DNA from: Bacillus_CJ salitolerans
GTDB lineage: Bacteria; Bacillota; Bacilli; Bacillales; SA4
DNA: 64,000 nucleotides
NCBI RefSeq assembly: GCF_042680805.1
Contig: NZ_JBHUEM010000046.1
Coordinates: 1 to 64,000, forward strand
Direction of reading: 5' to 3'
A program made the position numbers and the translations under genes. This document shows, one piece after another, positions 26,545-35,121 of this stretch. Within the stretch, counting starts at the first letter, position 1. The number at the start of each line of letters is the position of its first letter. The notes under the pieces are model-generated. The model worked only from the letters and a program-made list of their open reading frames with translations, ran no database searches and had not been told where the DNA came from.

Positions 26545-27169
26545 TCATCCATTGTTCCGCGGTGGAGTGAGAAATCTTATTCTAACGACAGAGGACTTAA
26601 TGGTGGTGGGGGAAGCTTCAACCGGTGATGAAGCGATTGAGTTAGCTGAATCTTTGCGACCGGATGTCATACTGATGGATATTCGAATGCCAGGCAAAAA
26701 CGGGATTGAAGCGACAAGAATCATTCGAGAAAAATGCCCGGAAATGAAAATCCTGATTCTAACGATGATGCGGAATGATAAGTCAGTCTTTACAGCCATG
26801 CAAATGGGAGCAATGGGATATGTGTTAAAGGACGCTGGAGAAATGGAACTATTGCAATCGATTAGAATGGTTGGCAATGGGGGAGCTGTGTTCAGCTCGG
26901 ATATTGCTTCTAGAATGATGGATTATTTTACTGTAAATGAAAAAAATGTGGGGAGAAATTCTGTACTTTCTTCCTTATCAGGAAGGGAGCTACAAATCTT
27001 GGAGCTTATCAGTCAACAAAAATCCAATTCTCAAATTGCAACACTTCTAGAGTTAAGTCCCAAAACCATTGCCAATCATATATCCAATATTTTAAATAAA
27101 CTACAGGTTGTCGATCGTCATGAAGCAAAAATGCTTTATCAGCAAGGTAGGGAGATGTTTGAGGACTAA
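26522..27169 (+). CDS. NarL/FixJ-type response regulator
   Basis: 215 residues, ATG 26522 behind GAGGGGGAAAAC, overlapping the kinase gene by 23 bases, so the pair is translationally coupled. The receiver domain (1-120) has acidic pocket D7/D8, phosphoacceptor D53 in ILMDIRMPG, T84-type residue in LILTMM and K105 in YVLKDAG. The LuxR-type DNA-binding domain (150-210) has LSGRELQILELISQQKSNSQ and SPKTIANHISNIL. It acts on DNA once phosphorylated by the kinase. Confidence 0.9.
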   Translation: MNILLADDHPLFRGGVRNLILTTEDLMVVGEASTGDEAIELAESLRPDVILMDIRMPGKNGIEATRIIREKCPEMKILILTMMRNDKSVFTAMQMGAMGYVLKDAGEMELLQSIRMVGNGGAVFSSDIASRMMDYFTVNEKNVGRNSVLSSLSGRELQILELISQQKSNSQIATLLELSPKTIANHISNILNKLQVVDRHEAKMLYQQGREMFED

Positions 27170-27175
27170 TGGAGT

Positions 27176-27672
27176 AATACGATGATTACTTTAAAGAAGT
27201 CTATTCTGATTGCGTAACGAAAGATTCTAAGTTAGCTGTTGCTGGATTAAAAAAACATACCTGTAATTTAGTTCCAGAAGTGAAAACATTTGTATTGGAA
27301 TATACGATTTTTTCATCACAGCTACTCATGCATCAATCGAAATTCTGAATGTAATATCAAGCTGAGAAATATTGATGAAGAATCGATGTGCAATTTACGT
27401 TTAGTAATAAGAGAGAGCTTCTTATGAAGGATACAGGCAAGATATTCAGAAGGAAGTTTTCTTTTGATAGATTGACACACTATTTTGCCAGTTAGAGTAG
27501 ATATGACGACCCTGAATATATAATAGAGCTTGGAGAAAAGACGTACTTTCTATGGATAGGCGAAAAATCAGGCACAATTATGTTCTCAGAAGTATCTAAA
27601 GGTTCAATTAAACAAGTTAATAGCCTTAGTTCTAAATTTTGAAAAGAGTATACTACTTTTTCTGCAAAATGA
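27176..27672 (+). pseudogene. two decayed gene fragments
   Basis: 27190-27348 reads DYFKEVYSDCVTKDSKLAVA then LKKHTCNLVPEVKTFVLEYT and stops. 27430-27672 reads RRKFSFDRLTHYFAS-stop and DPEYIIELGEKTYFLWIGEK, TIMFSEVSKGSIKQVNSLSS. Both are protein-like without valid starts and with in-frame stops. Families are not recognised. They fill the gap between the two-component genes and helD. Confidence 0.4.
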
Positions 27673-27722
27673 GCAGATTTGAGGAACACGAAAGCAAAAA
27701 GGGAGTTCGAATTAGAAATATA

Positions 27723-27769
27723 AAAAGAGCAGTATTGACGTTTGGTACGTTAAATACTGCTCTTTTCAT
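27723..27769 (+). terminator. rho-independent terminator
   Basis: AAGAGCAGTATT pairs with AATACTGCTCTT across a 16-base loop, followed by TTCATAT. It insulates helD from upstream transcription. Confidence 0.6.
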
Positions 27770-27936
27770 ATATCGACAAATAAAATCCACATTGAAAAAA
27801 AAGAAATCCTATGGTAATCTTATAAAGATATACATTGTATTTATAAAATTAAATATAATAACCCTTATTTTAATTATACAATGTAATCTGTTCGTTAGTC
27901 AACCCTTATATAAAAATATTTTAAGGAGTGTTTGCG

Positions 27937-30276
27937 ATGAATTCGGAACTTCAGCAGGAGCAAAAAAGAGTAGACATTGTAATGGGGACCATTAAGGAGA
28001 ATATCAGCCGGTTAGAAGAGGAAACTGCCAATCGTAGGAACGAAGTGGTTCAAATCCGCAAGCACTTTTGGGATGAAGTCAAGGTGAATACGGATACCTT
28101 TGATGATTACCTTGAAACCATCATCGGCTTGAGACAAGAGGCACAAGCTCTGTCCGTTAACCAAAGTACTTATAGACATGCATCCAAGCGTTTGTCCACG
28201 CTTCGCCGGATGCAGGAGATCCCCTACTTCGGTCGGATTGATTTTATTGAAGAAGGTACTTCAAATCAAAAACAAATTTATATTGGTATCTCCTCGCTTA
28301 GTGATCCTAGTGGTGAAGATTTCCTTATTTACGACTGGAGGGCTCCGGTCTCAAGTGTCTACTACGATTACCAGCCAGGTCCGGCTATGTATCCGACACC
28401 CGAAGGAACAATCCGAGGCAAATTGGAGAAAAAGTGGCAATATCTGATTCGCGGCGGCGTTCTTCAATCTCTGTTCGATACGAGTCTAACTATTGGAGAC
28501 GAGATTTTACAGCAGGTTCTGGGTAAAGGTACTGACAAACATATGCATAATATTGTAGCTACTATTCAACAGGAGCAAAATCGGATTATCCGTCATGATC
28601 GGGGAAAGCTACTCATTGTTCACGGTGCGGCTGGCAGTGGCAAGACATCGGCTGCCCTGCAGCGGATTGCTTATTTGCTTTATAAATATCGAGAGAATCT
28701 TAATGCTGAACAAATTATTCTATTTTCTCCTAATTCGATGTTTAACAGTTACGTGTCCAATGTACTGCCGGAACTCGGTGAAGAGAATATGCAGCAGGTC
28801 ACATTTCAGGAATACTTGGACCATCGGCTGAGTAAAGAGTTTCAAGTAGAAAATCCATACGAGCAATTGGAATATGTTTTAACAGCAGTAAATACACCTT
28901 CGTACAGATCAAGGGTTGTGAGTATCCGATTCAAGGCTACCACCCGTTTTTTTGAGGCGATCAAATCATATTGGGAGTCACTGGAATTATCTGGAATGGT
29001 GTTCAAAGGAATTAGCTTCAGAGGGAAAACAATTATTACTTCAAAACAACTCGCAGAAAAGTTTTATAGCAGTGACACCTCACTTCACTTTCATAGCAGA
29101 CTTGAAAAATTGAAGGATTGGCTACTTAAGCAAATAGATGAAGCTGAGAAGCTCGAACGGACTAAGCCATGGGTACAGGAGGAAATCGAACTGCTTAGTA
29201 ACGAGGACTACCATAAGGCATATACCTACTTAGCGGAAAAACGAGGCTTTAAAAGAGAGTCGATTCATGATTATGAAATCGAGCCTAAAGCGTTAGCCTC
29301 CTTGATTGTTCGACAGAAGTTAAAGCCTTTGCGAAAAAAGATCAAGGCGTTTCGTTTCGTCAACATTAAGGAAATATATAAGCAGTTTTATACCGATCCG
29401 ATCAAGATTAATCTATGGATGGATCTACAAGCACCCGAGGATTGGCCGGACATTTGTCTATTGACTGTGAAAATGCTCGACGAAGGTAAACTATTTTACG
29501 AAGATGCCACTCCGTTTTTACTTATGAAAGAGCTGATTCTAGGCTTTCAGACAAACACTTCGATAAAACACATCGTTGTTGATGAGGCGCAAGATTATTC
29601 ACCTTTTCAATTTGAGTTTTTGAAGCGTTTATTTCCTGCGGCAAAGATGACAGTACTTGGGGATTTTAATCAGGCGATATTCGCCCATGCCAGGGAAATG
29701 GTTGATTTTCACTCACTTACCAGTCTATACGGACCTGATGAAACCGAAGTGATCAATATGGCACGGAGCTACCGGTCAACAAAACCGATCATCGAGTTTA
29801 CACGAAGGCTCGTTCCAAACGGTGAAAGGATAATTCCTTTCGAACGAAGCGGCGAGCAACCTGAGCTGAAACAATTGAACAATCGTGAAGAACTCCACAG
29901 CTGCATTGTTTCCAAAGTCGCAGATTTACGAAGTCAAGGTCTTAATAGTATTGCAATAATATGCAAAACTGCTGAGGAAAGTATATGTGCATATGAAGCT
30001 CTGTCCAGCAGCATCGATGAAGTTAAACTCTTGAAGAGCAGTTCGATTGAATACGAACAGGGAGTAGTTATAGTACCGTCGTATTTGTCCAAGGGTATCG
30101 AATTCGATGCCGTCATTATTTATGATGCATCGGAGAATGTATATGGTGATGAGAGCCTGCGCAGAGCTTTCTACACTGCCTGTACCAGAGCTATGCATTA
30201 TTTGCAGCTCTACAGCGTAGGTGAACCGAGCCCATTTTTGCGAAACGTTTTGCGAGAAGGTTTCATCCAAGCCTGA
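27937..30276 (+). CDS. helD: UvrD-like RNA polymerase recycling ATPase HelD
   Basis: 779 residues, ATG 27937 ten bases after AAGGAG; the GTG at 27928 overlaps the site. The N-terminal coiled coil (1-90, EQKRVDIVMGTIKENISRLE) would enter the RNA polymerase secondary channel. Superfamily 1 helicase motifs follow: Walker A GAAGSGKTSAA (230-240), DEAQ (549-552), QAIFAH, YRSTKPI (about 610-616) and a late YTACTRAMHYL. Length and order match Bacillus HelD, which removes stalled or idle RNA polymerase from DNA. GC content is visibly higher than in the flanking accessory DNA. Confidence 0.9.
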   Translation: MNSELQQEQKRVDIVMGTIKENISRLEEETANRRNEVVQIRKHFWDEVKVNTDTFDDYLETIIGLRQEAQALSVNQSTYRHASKRLSTLRRMQEIPYFGRIDFIEEGTSNQKQIYIGISSLSDPSGEDFLIYDWRAPVSSVYYDYQPGPAMYPTPEGTIRGKLEKKWQYLIRGGVLQSLFDTSLTIGDEILQQVLGKGTDKHMHNIVATIQQEQNRIIRHDRGKLLIVHGAAGSGKTSAALQRIAYLLYKYRENLNAEQIILFSPNSMFNSYVSNVLPELGEENMQQVTFQEYLDHRLSKEFQVENPYEQLEYVLTAVNTPSYRSRVVSIRFKATTRFFEAIKSYWESLELSGMVFKGISFRGKTIITSKQLAEKFYSSDTSLHFHSRLEKLKDWLLKQIDEAEKLERTKPWVQEEIELLSNEDYHKAYTYLAEKRGFKRESIHDYEIEPKALASLIVRQKLKPLRKKIKAFRFVNIKEIYKQFYTDPIKINLWMDLQAPEDWPDICLLTVKMLDEGKLFYEDATPFLLMKELILGFQTNTSIKHIVVDEAQDYSPFQFEFLKRLFPAAKMTVLGDFNQAIFAHAREMVDFHSLTSLYGPDETEVINMARSYRSTKPIIEFTRRLVPNGERIIPFERSGEQPELKQLNNREELHSCIVSKVADLRSQGLNSIAIICKTAEESICAYEALSSSIDEVKLLKSSSIEYEQGVVIVPSYLSKGIEFDAVIIYDASENVYGDESLRRAFYTACTRAMHYLQLYSVGEPSPFLRNVLREGFIQA

Positions 30277-30404
30277 CTAGTTTGATTATACGATAAACAA
30301 TATGAGGCTTTAAGCTATTAGAGTACCGCCGGAGAAACGCAGATTAATAACGACAGGAGGCGAAGAACCCAAGAATCCCTTGATATGACAACTTCTATAA
30401 CAAT

Positions 30405-30445
30405 AAAGGCGCTTTTCAGTACTAATAAAAGCGTCTTTCTTTAAT
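30405..30445 (+). terminator. rho-independent terminator after helD
   Basis: AAAGGCGCTTTT pairs with AAAAGCGTCTTT (one G-T pair), followed by CTTTAA. The 630 bases from here to 31077 are decayed: the only protein-like text is FKIYPEEVGGRKVISFLYNG at about 30885-30960, with no start or family. Confidence 0.65.
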
Positions 30446-31077
30446 TGATAAGTATAAGAATTAATTCAATATTTCATAGGGAAGGAAGCTATTCAATGAT
30501 AATAAATTTACCTTAATTTTGGCTGTTAATGCATAATCAACCAACCACCATTGGCGGGAAATAGCGAGGAAGCTGACATTAATGTTTTAACTAATTATGG
30601 AAAGTAACAACCAATACAAAAAACAGTCTTCACTTATTTATGAATTGTCAAACTCATTAGAACGGGATAGCAGTCTTTAGGCAGGTTTTCCTATTAAACC
30701 ATAGATTATTACAAAATATAAATGTATTTTCTAAGGCAGAGAGAGGAAGTTTATAACGCAATAATCAGAAGGTTATATATATTATCACCAAAATATGGTA
30801 ATGTCTTTTTATAATATTGAATTTGGTTGTGTAAATGAGTAGAATTTATATGTTACATGATTTTATGGTGAAAAGTAGCTTCCAATTTTCAAAATATATC
30901 CCGAGGAAGTAGGAGGTCGCAAAGTTATTTCTTTCCTTTACAACGGAACGATTTCAATTTTTGAGTCCCAAGTATTTTAGTGAAAAACGTAGACTAGGGT
31001 AAACCATTGGGTAGTCACTAAGGTTGTAGAATTGTTACCTAATATCAGAAGTCAATGTATTAAAGGGGGAAGTATCT

Positions 31078-31923
31078 TTGAAAATAGAACGAATAACTTT
31101 TAAAGGTGTTAGAGAGCTAAACGAGGATTCATTAATAATAAACAATGATATTCAAGTGTATGGTGTTGCAGATGGTGTTTCTTCATTAGTATCATTTTAT
31201 GACAAAGATAATCGTACAGGTGGTTACATTGCCTCTAATGAAGTAAAGAGCTACATAGAATCTCTTACAGTTAGTCATTCTCTCTTATCTGACTTAGAAA
31301 TGATAAATAATAGACTGCTAAAAAAGATGTTAAACAATAATATTAATGTATTAAGGAAAGAACACTTATGGGGTACAGCTCTAGCAGTTGTAAAAGTATC
31401 AGAGGATAGCGTGGAATATGCTCAAACTGGGGACTGTATGATTCTTGCAGTTTACCAGGATAACAGTGAGATCAGACCATTGACACGCCTTCAAGTCGTT
31501 CATCTAGAGGATGTTGCGATAGCGAAATGGAGGAGATCTGTAAGGGAAGGACTAACTAAAAGAGAAGATCTAATAAAAAGAGTGGAGGATATTTTAATCT
31601 CAAATAGACTAAAAAGTAACACTAAAGATGGCTATGGCGTATTAAATGGTGAAGAAGAAGCCATTAAGTATATAGAGTATGGGAAGATAAATCGGACTAG
31701 GTTAAAGCATTTACTTGTTATGACAGACGGATTATTTTTACCGAAAGAAATTATTCCAGATCAGATAAACTACTGGGAATATATTACTAAGGCTATTCTT
31801 GAAAAGGGTATTCAACAATATGCCCTGGATCTAATTAAACTAGAAGAATCTGATCCAGAGTGTTTAAAATACCCTAGATTTAAGAAGTCTGACGATAAAG
31901 CAGGGATAGTTATTAGTTTTTAA
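31078..31923 (+). CDS. PP2C-type serine/threonine phosphatase-like protein
   Basis: 281 residues, TTG 31078 behind AAAGGGGGAAG. PP2C motifs are in order: RELNEDS (residues 12-18), VADGVSS (metal Asp near residue 31), WGTALAVVKV, TGDCMILAVY, LLVMTDGLF and SDDKAGIVI, so the metal-binding aspartates are all present. It should remove phosphate from Ser/Thr of proteins in the cytoplasm; no partner kinase is near. A standalone gene in the accessory region. Confidence 0.8.
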   Translation: MKIERITFKGVRELNEDSLIINNDIQVYGVADGVSSLVSFYDKDNRTGGYIASNEVKSYIESLTVSHSLLSDLEMINNRLLKKMLNNNINVLRKEHLWGTALAVVKVSEDSVEYAQTGDCMILAVYQDNSEIRPLTRLQVVHLEDVAIAKWRRSVREGLTKREDLIKRVEDILISNRLKSNTKDGYGVLNGEEEAIKYIEYGKINRTRLKHLLVMTDGLFLPKEIIPDQINYWEYITKAILEKGIQQYALDLIKLEESDPECLKYPRFKKSDDKAGIVISF

Positions 31924-32160
31924 TATTAATAGAGTGTCAGAGGAAGATATGGGTGCTTTTTACCGTAATTCAATAGATAACCTCTCATCATCCTCTTTCA
32001 CATGATGGCGTTTCTATAAGATAAAGGACTTTTAATTTTGCTATAGTTTAGGGGAATTGCAAATTATAAATTACCCCCAGTTATAGAATAAATACCCATG
32101 TAGATTATTAACAAGTCGTCGTTTACTAAGATACAATAATTTGTTAAAGGGTGTGTAGTT

Positions 32161-32814
32161 ATTAAAGCAATTATTTTTGATTTTGATGGTACTCTTGCTG
32201 ATACTTTACCAGTTTGTTTTTATGCCTTTCAAGTTGTATTTAAAGAATTTGATAACATTGATGTTACTGCAGATGAAATTAAAGCTATGTTCGGTCCATC
32301 TGAGACTGGAATCATCAAAGAAAATCTGACGGATCCAAATCATGATAATGCAATTGAATTATATTATGAAAAATATAGTGAAAAGCACAAAGAACTTGTA
32401 CATGAAAATGAAGAAATTAACGATTTACTACTGCTATTAAAAAGAGAAGGTTATAAATTAGGGATAGTGACAGGAAAAGCAAGTAGAAGTCTGCTTATTT
32501 CTTTAGAGTGTCTTCATATGAATGACTTATTTGATGTAATCATCACTGGTGATGACGTTATTATACCGAAACCTCATCCAGAGGGTGTAAAAAAGGCATT
32601 GGCACAACTTAACATCAAAAACACCGATGCAATTTTTTTAGGAGATAGTGACGCTGACATTCAGGCTGGTAGACAAGCTAACGTACATACAATCGGAGTA
32701 CAGTGGTTACCAAATTATCAAACATTAGAGTTTAGTGTTCAACCAGACCAAAAGATAAGTAGTGTGAAAGAATTCATACAATCACTTACAAAGTGTAAAT
32801 ATGAACAACAGTAA
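32161..32814 (+). CDS. HAD hydrolase (phosphoglycolate phosphatase-like), start codon not canonical
   Basis: The catalytic motif IIFDFDGTLADT is coded from 32170 on, well upstream of the first ATG (32287). In frame there is no ATG, GTG or TTG before it: the best start is ATT 32161, ten bases after AAAGGG. From there 217 residues: motif I DFDGT, motif II LGIVTGKAS, motif III PKPHPEGVKKAL, motif IV FLGDSDADIQAG, all intact. Either a rare ATT start is used or the start codon was mutated. The family dephosphorylates small phosphoesters. Confidence 0.7.
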   Translation: MKAIIFDFDGTLADTLPVCFYAFQVVFKEFDNIDVTADEIKAMFGPSETGIIKENLTDPNHDNAIELYYEKYSEKHKELVHENEEINDLLLLLKREGYKLGIVTGKASRSLLISLECLHMNDLFDVIITGDDVIIPKPHPEGVKKALAQLNIKNTDAIFLGDSDADIQAGRQANVHTIGVQWLPNYQTLEFSVQPDQKISSVKEFIQSLTKCKYEQQ

Positions 32815-32837
32815 AGTAAAATTCTTTCAGCCTTATT

Positions 32838-32900
32838 CAAGTAACGTGGGGTATTCTTGAATAGGTAAATGTGATCAACTGCGTCTGAATATTTTTTCGG
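32838..32900 (+). repeat. cassette-type intergenic element, degenerate
   Basis: CAAGTAACGTGGGGTATTC, TTGAATAGGTAAATGTGATC, AACTGCGTCTG. It keeps the 5' box and the GATC-type middle and starts about 23 bases after the HAD stop. The bases from here to 33140 hold no supported gene. Confidence 0.45.
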
Positions 32901-33140
32901 GCTGCTAGTACAAACAGGATACTTTTTTAAAACAATTTTCAGAAACATTGTTAACTTAGTATGCAAATAACTATTTTAGGTAGTGTTTATCATGAGGATA
33001 ATTTGCTATAAAGAGAGAACTCTAGAAGGTTAACACTTTTTACCCGCAATATACAAACTAATACTAGATAGAGATTTTAATATGGCCCGGTTTGAAAGAC
33101 CATGGAAACTAGAGAGTAGTATTATATAGTATATATATGG

Positions 33141-33178
33141 AAGAGTGCGATATTAACCATTTTCGCACTCTTTTTTCT
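33141..33178. terminator. rho-independent terminator
   Basis: AAGAGTGCGA pairs with TCGCACTCTT around TATTAACCATTT, followed by TTTT. No intact gene immediately precedes it. Confidence 0.6.
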
Positions 33179-33208
33179 ATATTCAATAAAATATGATCTA
33201 AGTGGTTA

Positions 33209-33505
33209 TTAGAGTGAACTAAACCAGTTAATAAGTTTATCATCTATTAATAAAGTAAAGACTTTCTCAATGGAGTTAATTGTGTAGGAATGTTCCTCCA
33301 AATTATCAGTTTCCATAACAAGGACTCCAACTGTGAGTTTCTTTACAATGTAATGATTGCTTGCATAGTCTTTGGCGATTAAGAGGACTTCTAATTTTTC
33401 AGTTTCAATGAAATAAACGGGAACATAGAATAGAATTAAGATAATGAAGGCAAAGAATCCCAGGATTTTGAATTCCTTATCAAGTTTAATTATTAGTTGG
33501 ATGTA
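33209..33505 (-). pseudogene. minus-strand membrane protein without start codon
   Basis: A 97-codon open frame on the minus strand reads IQLIIKLDKEFKILGFFAFI, ILILFYVPVYFIETEKLEVL, then KKLTVGVLVMETDNLEEHSY and on to KLINWFSSL. One membrane segment. No ATG, GTG or TTG opens it and a stop lies just upstream, so the N-terminus is lost. The C-terminal codons overlap the ACTAAACCAG repeat at 33216. Confidence 0.35.
33216..33250 (+). repeat. ACTAAACCAG-type repeat, copy C
   Basis: GAACTAAACCAGTTAATAAG, TTTATCATC. Same kind as 8499 and 59980. Confidence 0.45.
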
Positions 33506-33544
33506 AGGGGGCTAAAACAATAGAAGATTCTCTTACAAAAAGAA

Positions 33545-33826
33545 ATGAAATCCAACAAGGAAATAGAAACTAACACGATTGTAAAAAAGGTAGAAAGTGA
33601 AAATAACGGAATTGTTCATTTTACCTTTCATGTAGAAGGTGATGAGAAAAATAATGAAATAATCCACTTTGGCTACTTTGAGAAGGAAAAGAACATTTGG
33701 GAAAGGATAAAAACCATCAGTGATTGTTCTGAATGGTCAATAATAAGTAACGATGGTGAACATTTTATATACAGTGGGATAATAAACGTATTTAAATATT
33801 CTAAAATAATAATTGGAACAAAATAA
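33545..33826 (+). CDS. hypothetical protein, 93 aa
   Basis: An open frame from ATG 33545 with only a weak AAAAAGAAA upstream. The product is charged and soluble, with an aromatic centre IIHFGYFEKEKNIWERIKTI and a beta-rich end EHFIYSGIINVFKYSKIIIG. No family is recognised. The start could be an internal remnant of a longer gene, because coding-like text (TIEDSLTKRNE) continues upstream in another frame. Confidence 0.4.
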   Translation: MKSNKEIETNTIVKKVESENNGIVHFTFHVEGDEKNNEIIHFGYFEKEKNIWERIKTISDCSEWSIISNDGEHFIYSGIINVFKYSKIIIGTK

Positions 33827-34042
33827 ACGAATTTGGTACTATATGGATCTAGACAGTAATGCAAAGAAAAAACATTATTGGAAGATAGTTCAATTGAAAT
33901 GTTAATAGAAATGTAATTAAATTAATCGGATAGCTAATCTTCAAGAAGAGATTGATGTTACTAATTGAAGTAGAGAATCAATATTCTTAAATAAGGGCTT
34001 AAGTGAAGTGGAGAATTAAAAGTTTTTGGAGGGGTTTGAAGA

Positions 34043-34582
34043 GTGAAAAAAACAGCAGTTCTATTATATCCTCAATTTAGTGAGTACGAGTTAAGTGTTG
34101 CATTATCAATACTAATGCAAGGAAGAAAACCTATTATTACTGTTGGCCTAAACAAAAATCCGATCAAGGGGGAATCTGGCCTTACTTGCGTACCTGATAC
34201 TTCTATTGATGAGGTGAAAATTAATGAGATAGATAGTCTATTATTGACAGGTTGTATGGATGTTTTTGCGTTAAATATTGACAACAGTTTAGTAGATTTT
34301 ATAAATCTAGCCGAGCGGAATGCATCTGTAATTGGAAGTATTTCAAGCTCACCTTATCTTCTTGCAAAAGCGGGGGTTTTAAAAGGGAAAAAATACACGA
34401 TTGGGATGACAGAAGAAAATCGAGAAAAATCAGGGGTTTTTGAAAATGATAACTATTCTGAAGAGCTAGTTGTTCACGATGGGAAGTTAATCACTGCGAG
34501 AGGTAGAGGTTTTATAAGATTTGGAGTTTGGTTTGGAAAAGCATTAAACCTTGATTTTGATGAAAATTGGTATAAAGAATAG
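34043..34582 (+). CDS. DJ-1/PfpI family protein with serine in place of the nucleophile cysteine
   Basis: 179 residues, GTG 34043 behind GGAGGGG. The fold is clear: KKTAVLLYPQFSEYELSVAL at the start, DEVKINEIDSLLLTGCMD, then VIGSISSSPYLLAKAGVLKG where the family has a C in the nucleophile elbow (AICxxP), and the closing KLITARGRGFIRFG. With Ser where Cys is expected, a hydrolase or glyoxalase activity is doubtful; a sensor or chaperone-like role is possible. A standalone gene. Confidence 0.75.
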   Translation: MKKTAVLLYPQFSEYELSVALSILMQGRKPIITVGLNKNPIKGESGLTCVPDTSIDEVKINEIDSLLLTGCMDVFALNIDNSLVDFINLAERNASVIGSISSSPYLLAKAGVLKGKKYTIGMTEENREKSGVFENDNYSEELVVHDGKLITARGRGFIRFGVWFGKALNLDFDENWYKE

Positions 34583-34709
34583 AAGTTTGTATCTTACAAA
34601 CGAGTGGATTGGTTAGTTAACGAGATTAATAACAGTATGGACTTTCCTAGATGTTATCATGCTCAGTGGTGAAGCGTTTATTATTTTGGGGCATCATGGA
34701 TGGCCTTGG

Positions 34710-34748
34710 GTGCGTATCAACAAACAACCAGAAGATACGCTTTTTTAC
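34710..34748 (+). terminator. hairpin terminator
   Basis: GCGTATC pairs with GATACGC across AACAAACAACCAGAA, followed by TTTTTTAC and then AATGCAGCAGAATAG, which resembles the 3' box of the intergenic element family. Of the 540 bases 34583-35121 the rest is a short repeat at 34851 and decayed text. Confidence 0.55.
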
Positions 34749-34850
34749 TAATGCAGCAGAATAGAAGTACTTATAGAAGATGAAGTCAAACAATGAACAG
34801 GAAGGTGACTTATTGAAAAATATATAGTTGGGTATTTCTTATTTATGATC

Positions 34851-34888
34851 TGCCTGAAGCTAAACGGGGCACCCTGAGCCTTTTGTTT
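34851..34888 (+). repeat. CTGAGCC hairpin repeat, copy 1
   Basis: TGCCTGAAGCTAAACGGGGC followed by ACCCTGAGCCTTTTGTTT. An almost identical stretch is at 51634-51670 in the xpt leader. AGGCT/AGCCT in the second copy can pair to give a small terminator-like hairpin. Confidence 0.6.
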
Positions 34889-35121
34889 ACATTGAAAGAA
34901 GTTTGTTCAGTTTTCATAGATTAATAGGTTGTCAAGTTCAAACCGAAATCCAGTTTGAATGTGATTGAAATAATGGATAATGAAGAGTTAAAGCGATGGA
35001 AAAGCAATATAAAGTGAAAAAAAGCAGCCCGGAATAATAAACTCTCCTGAAATTCAGATGGTATGATAAAATGAGAAAGTACGTTCGTATTACTTGAATA
35101 AAATAAGTATAGGGAGGTTAT

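Noticed and set aside
27639..27995. 118-codon frame running into helD
   Set aside because: It crosses a terminator hairpin at 27723, lacks a ribosome site and overlaps the HelD start.
28178..28831. Two + strand open frames inside helD
   Set aside because: They are out-of-frame shadows of the HelD coding region, which has all helicase motifs.
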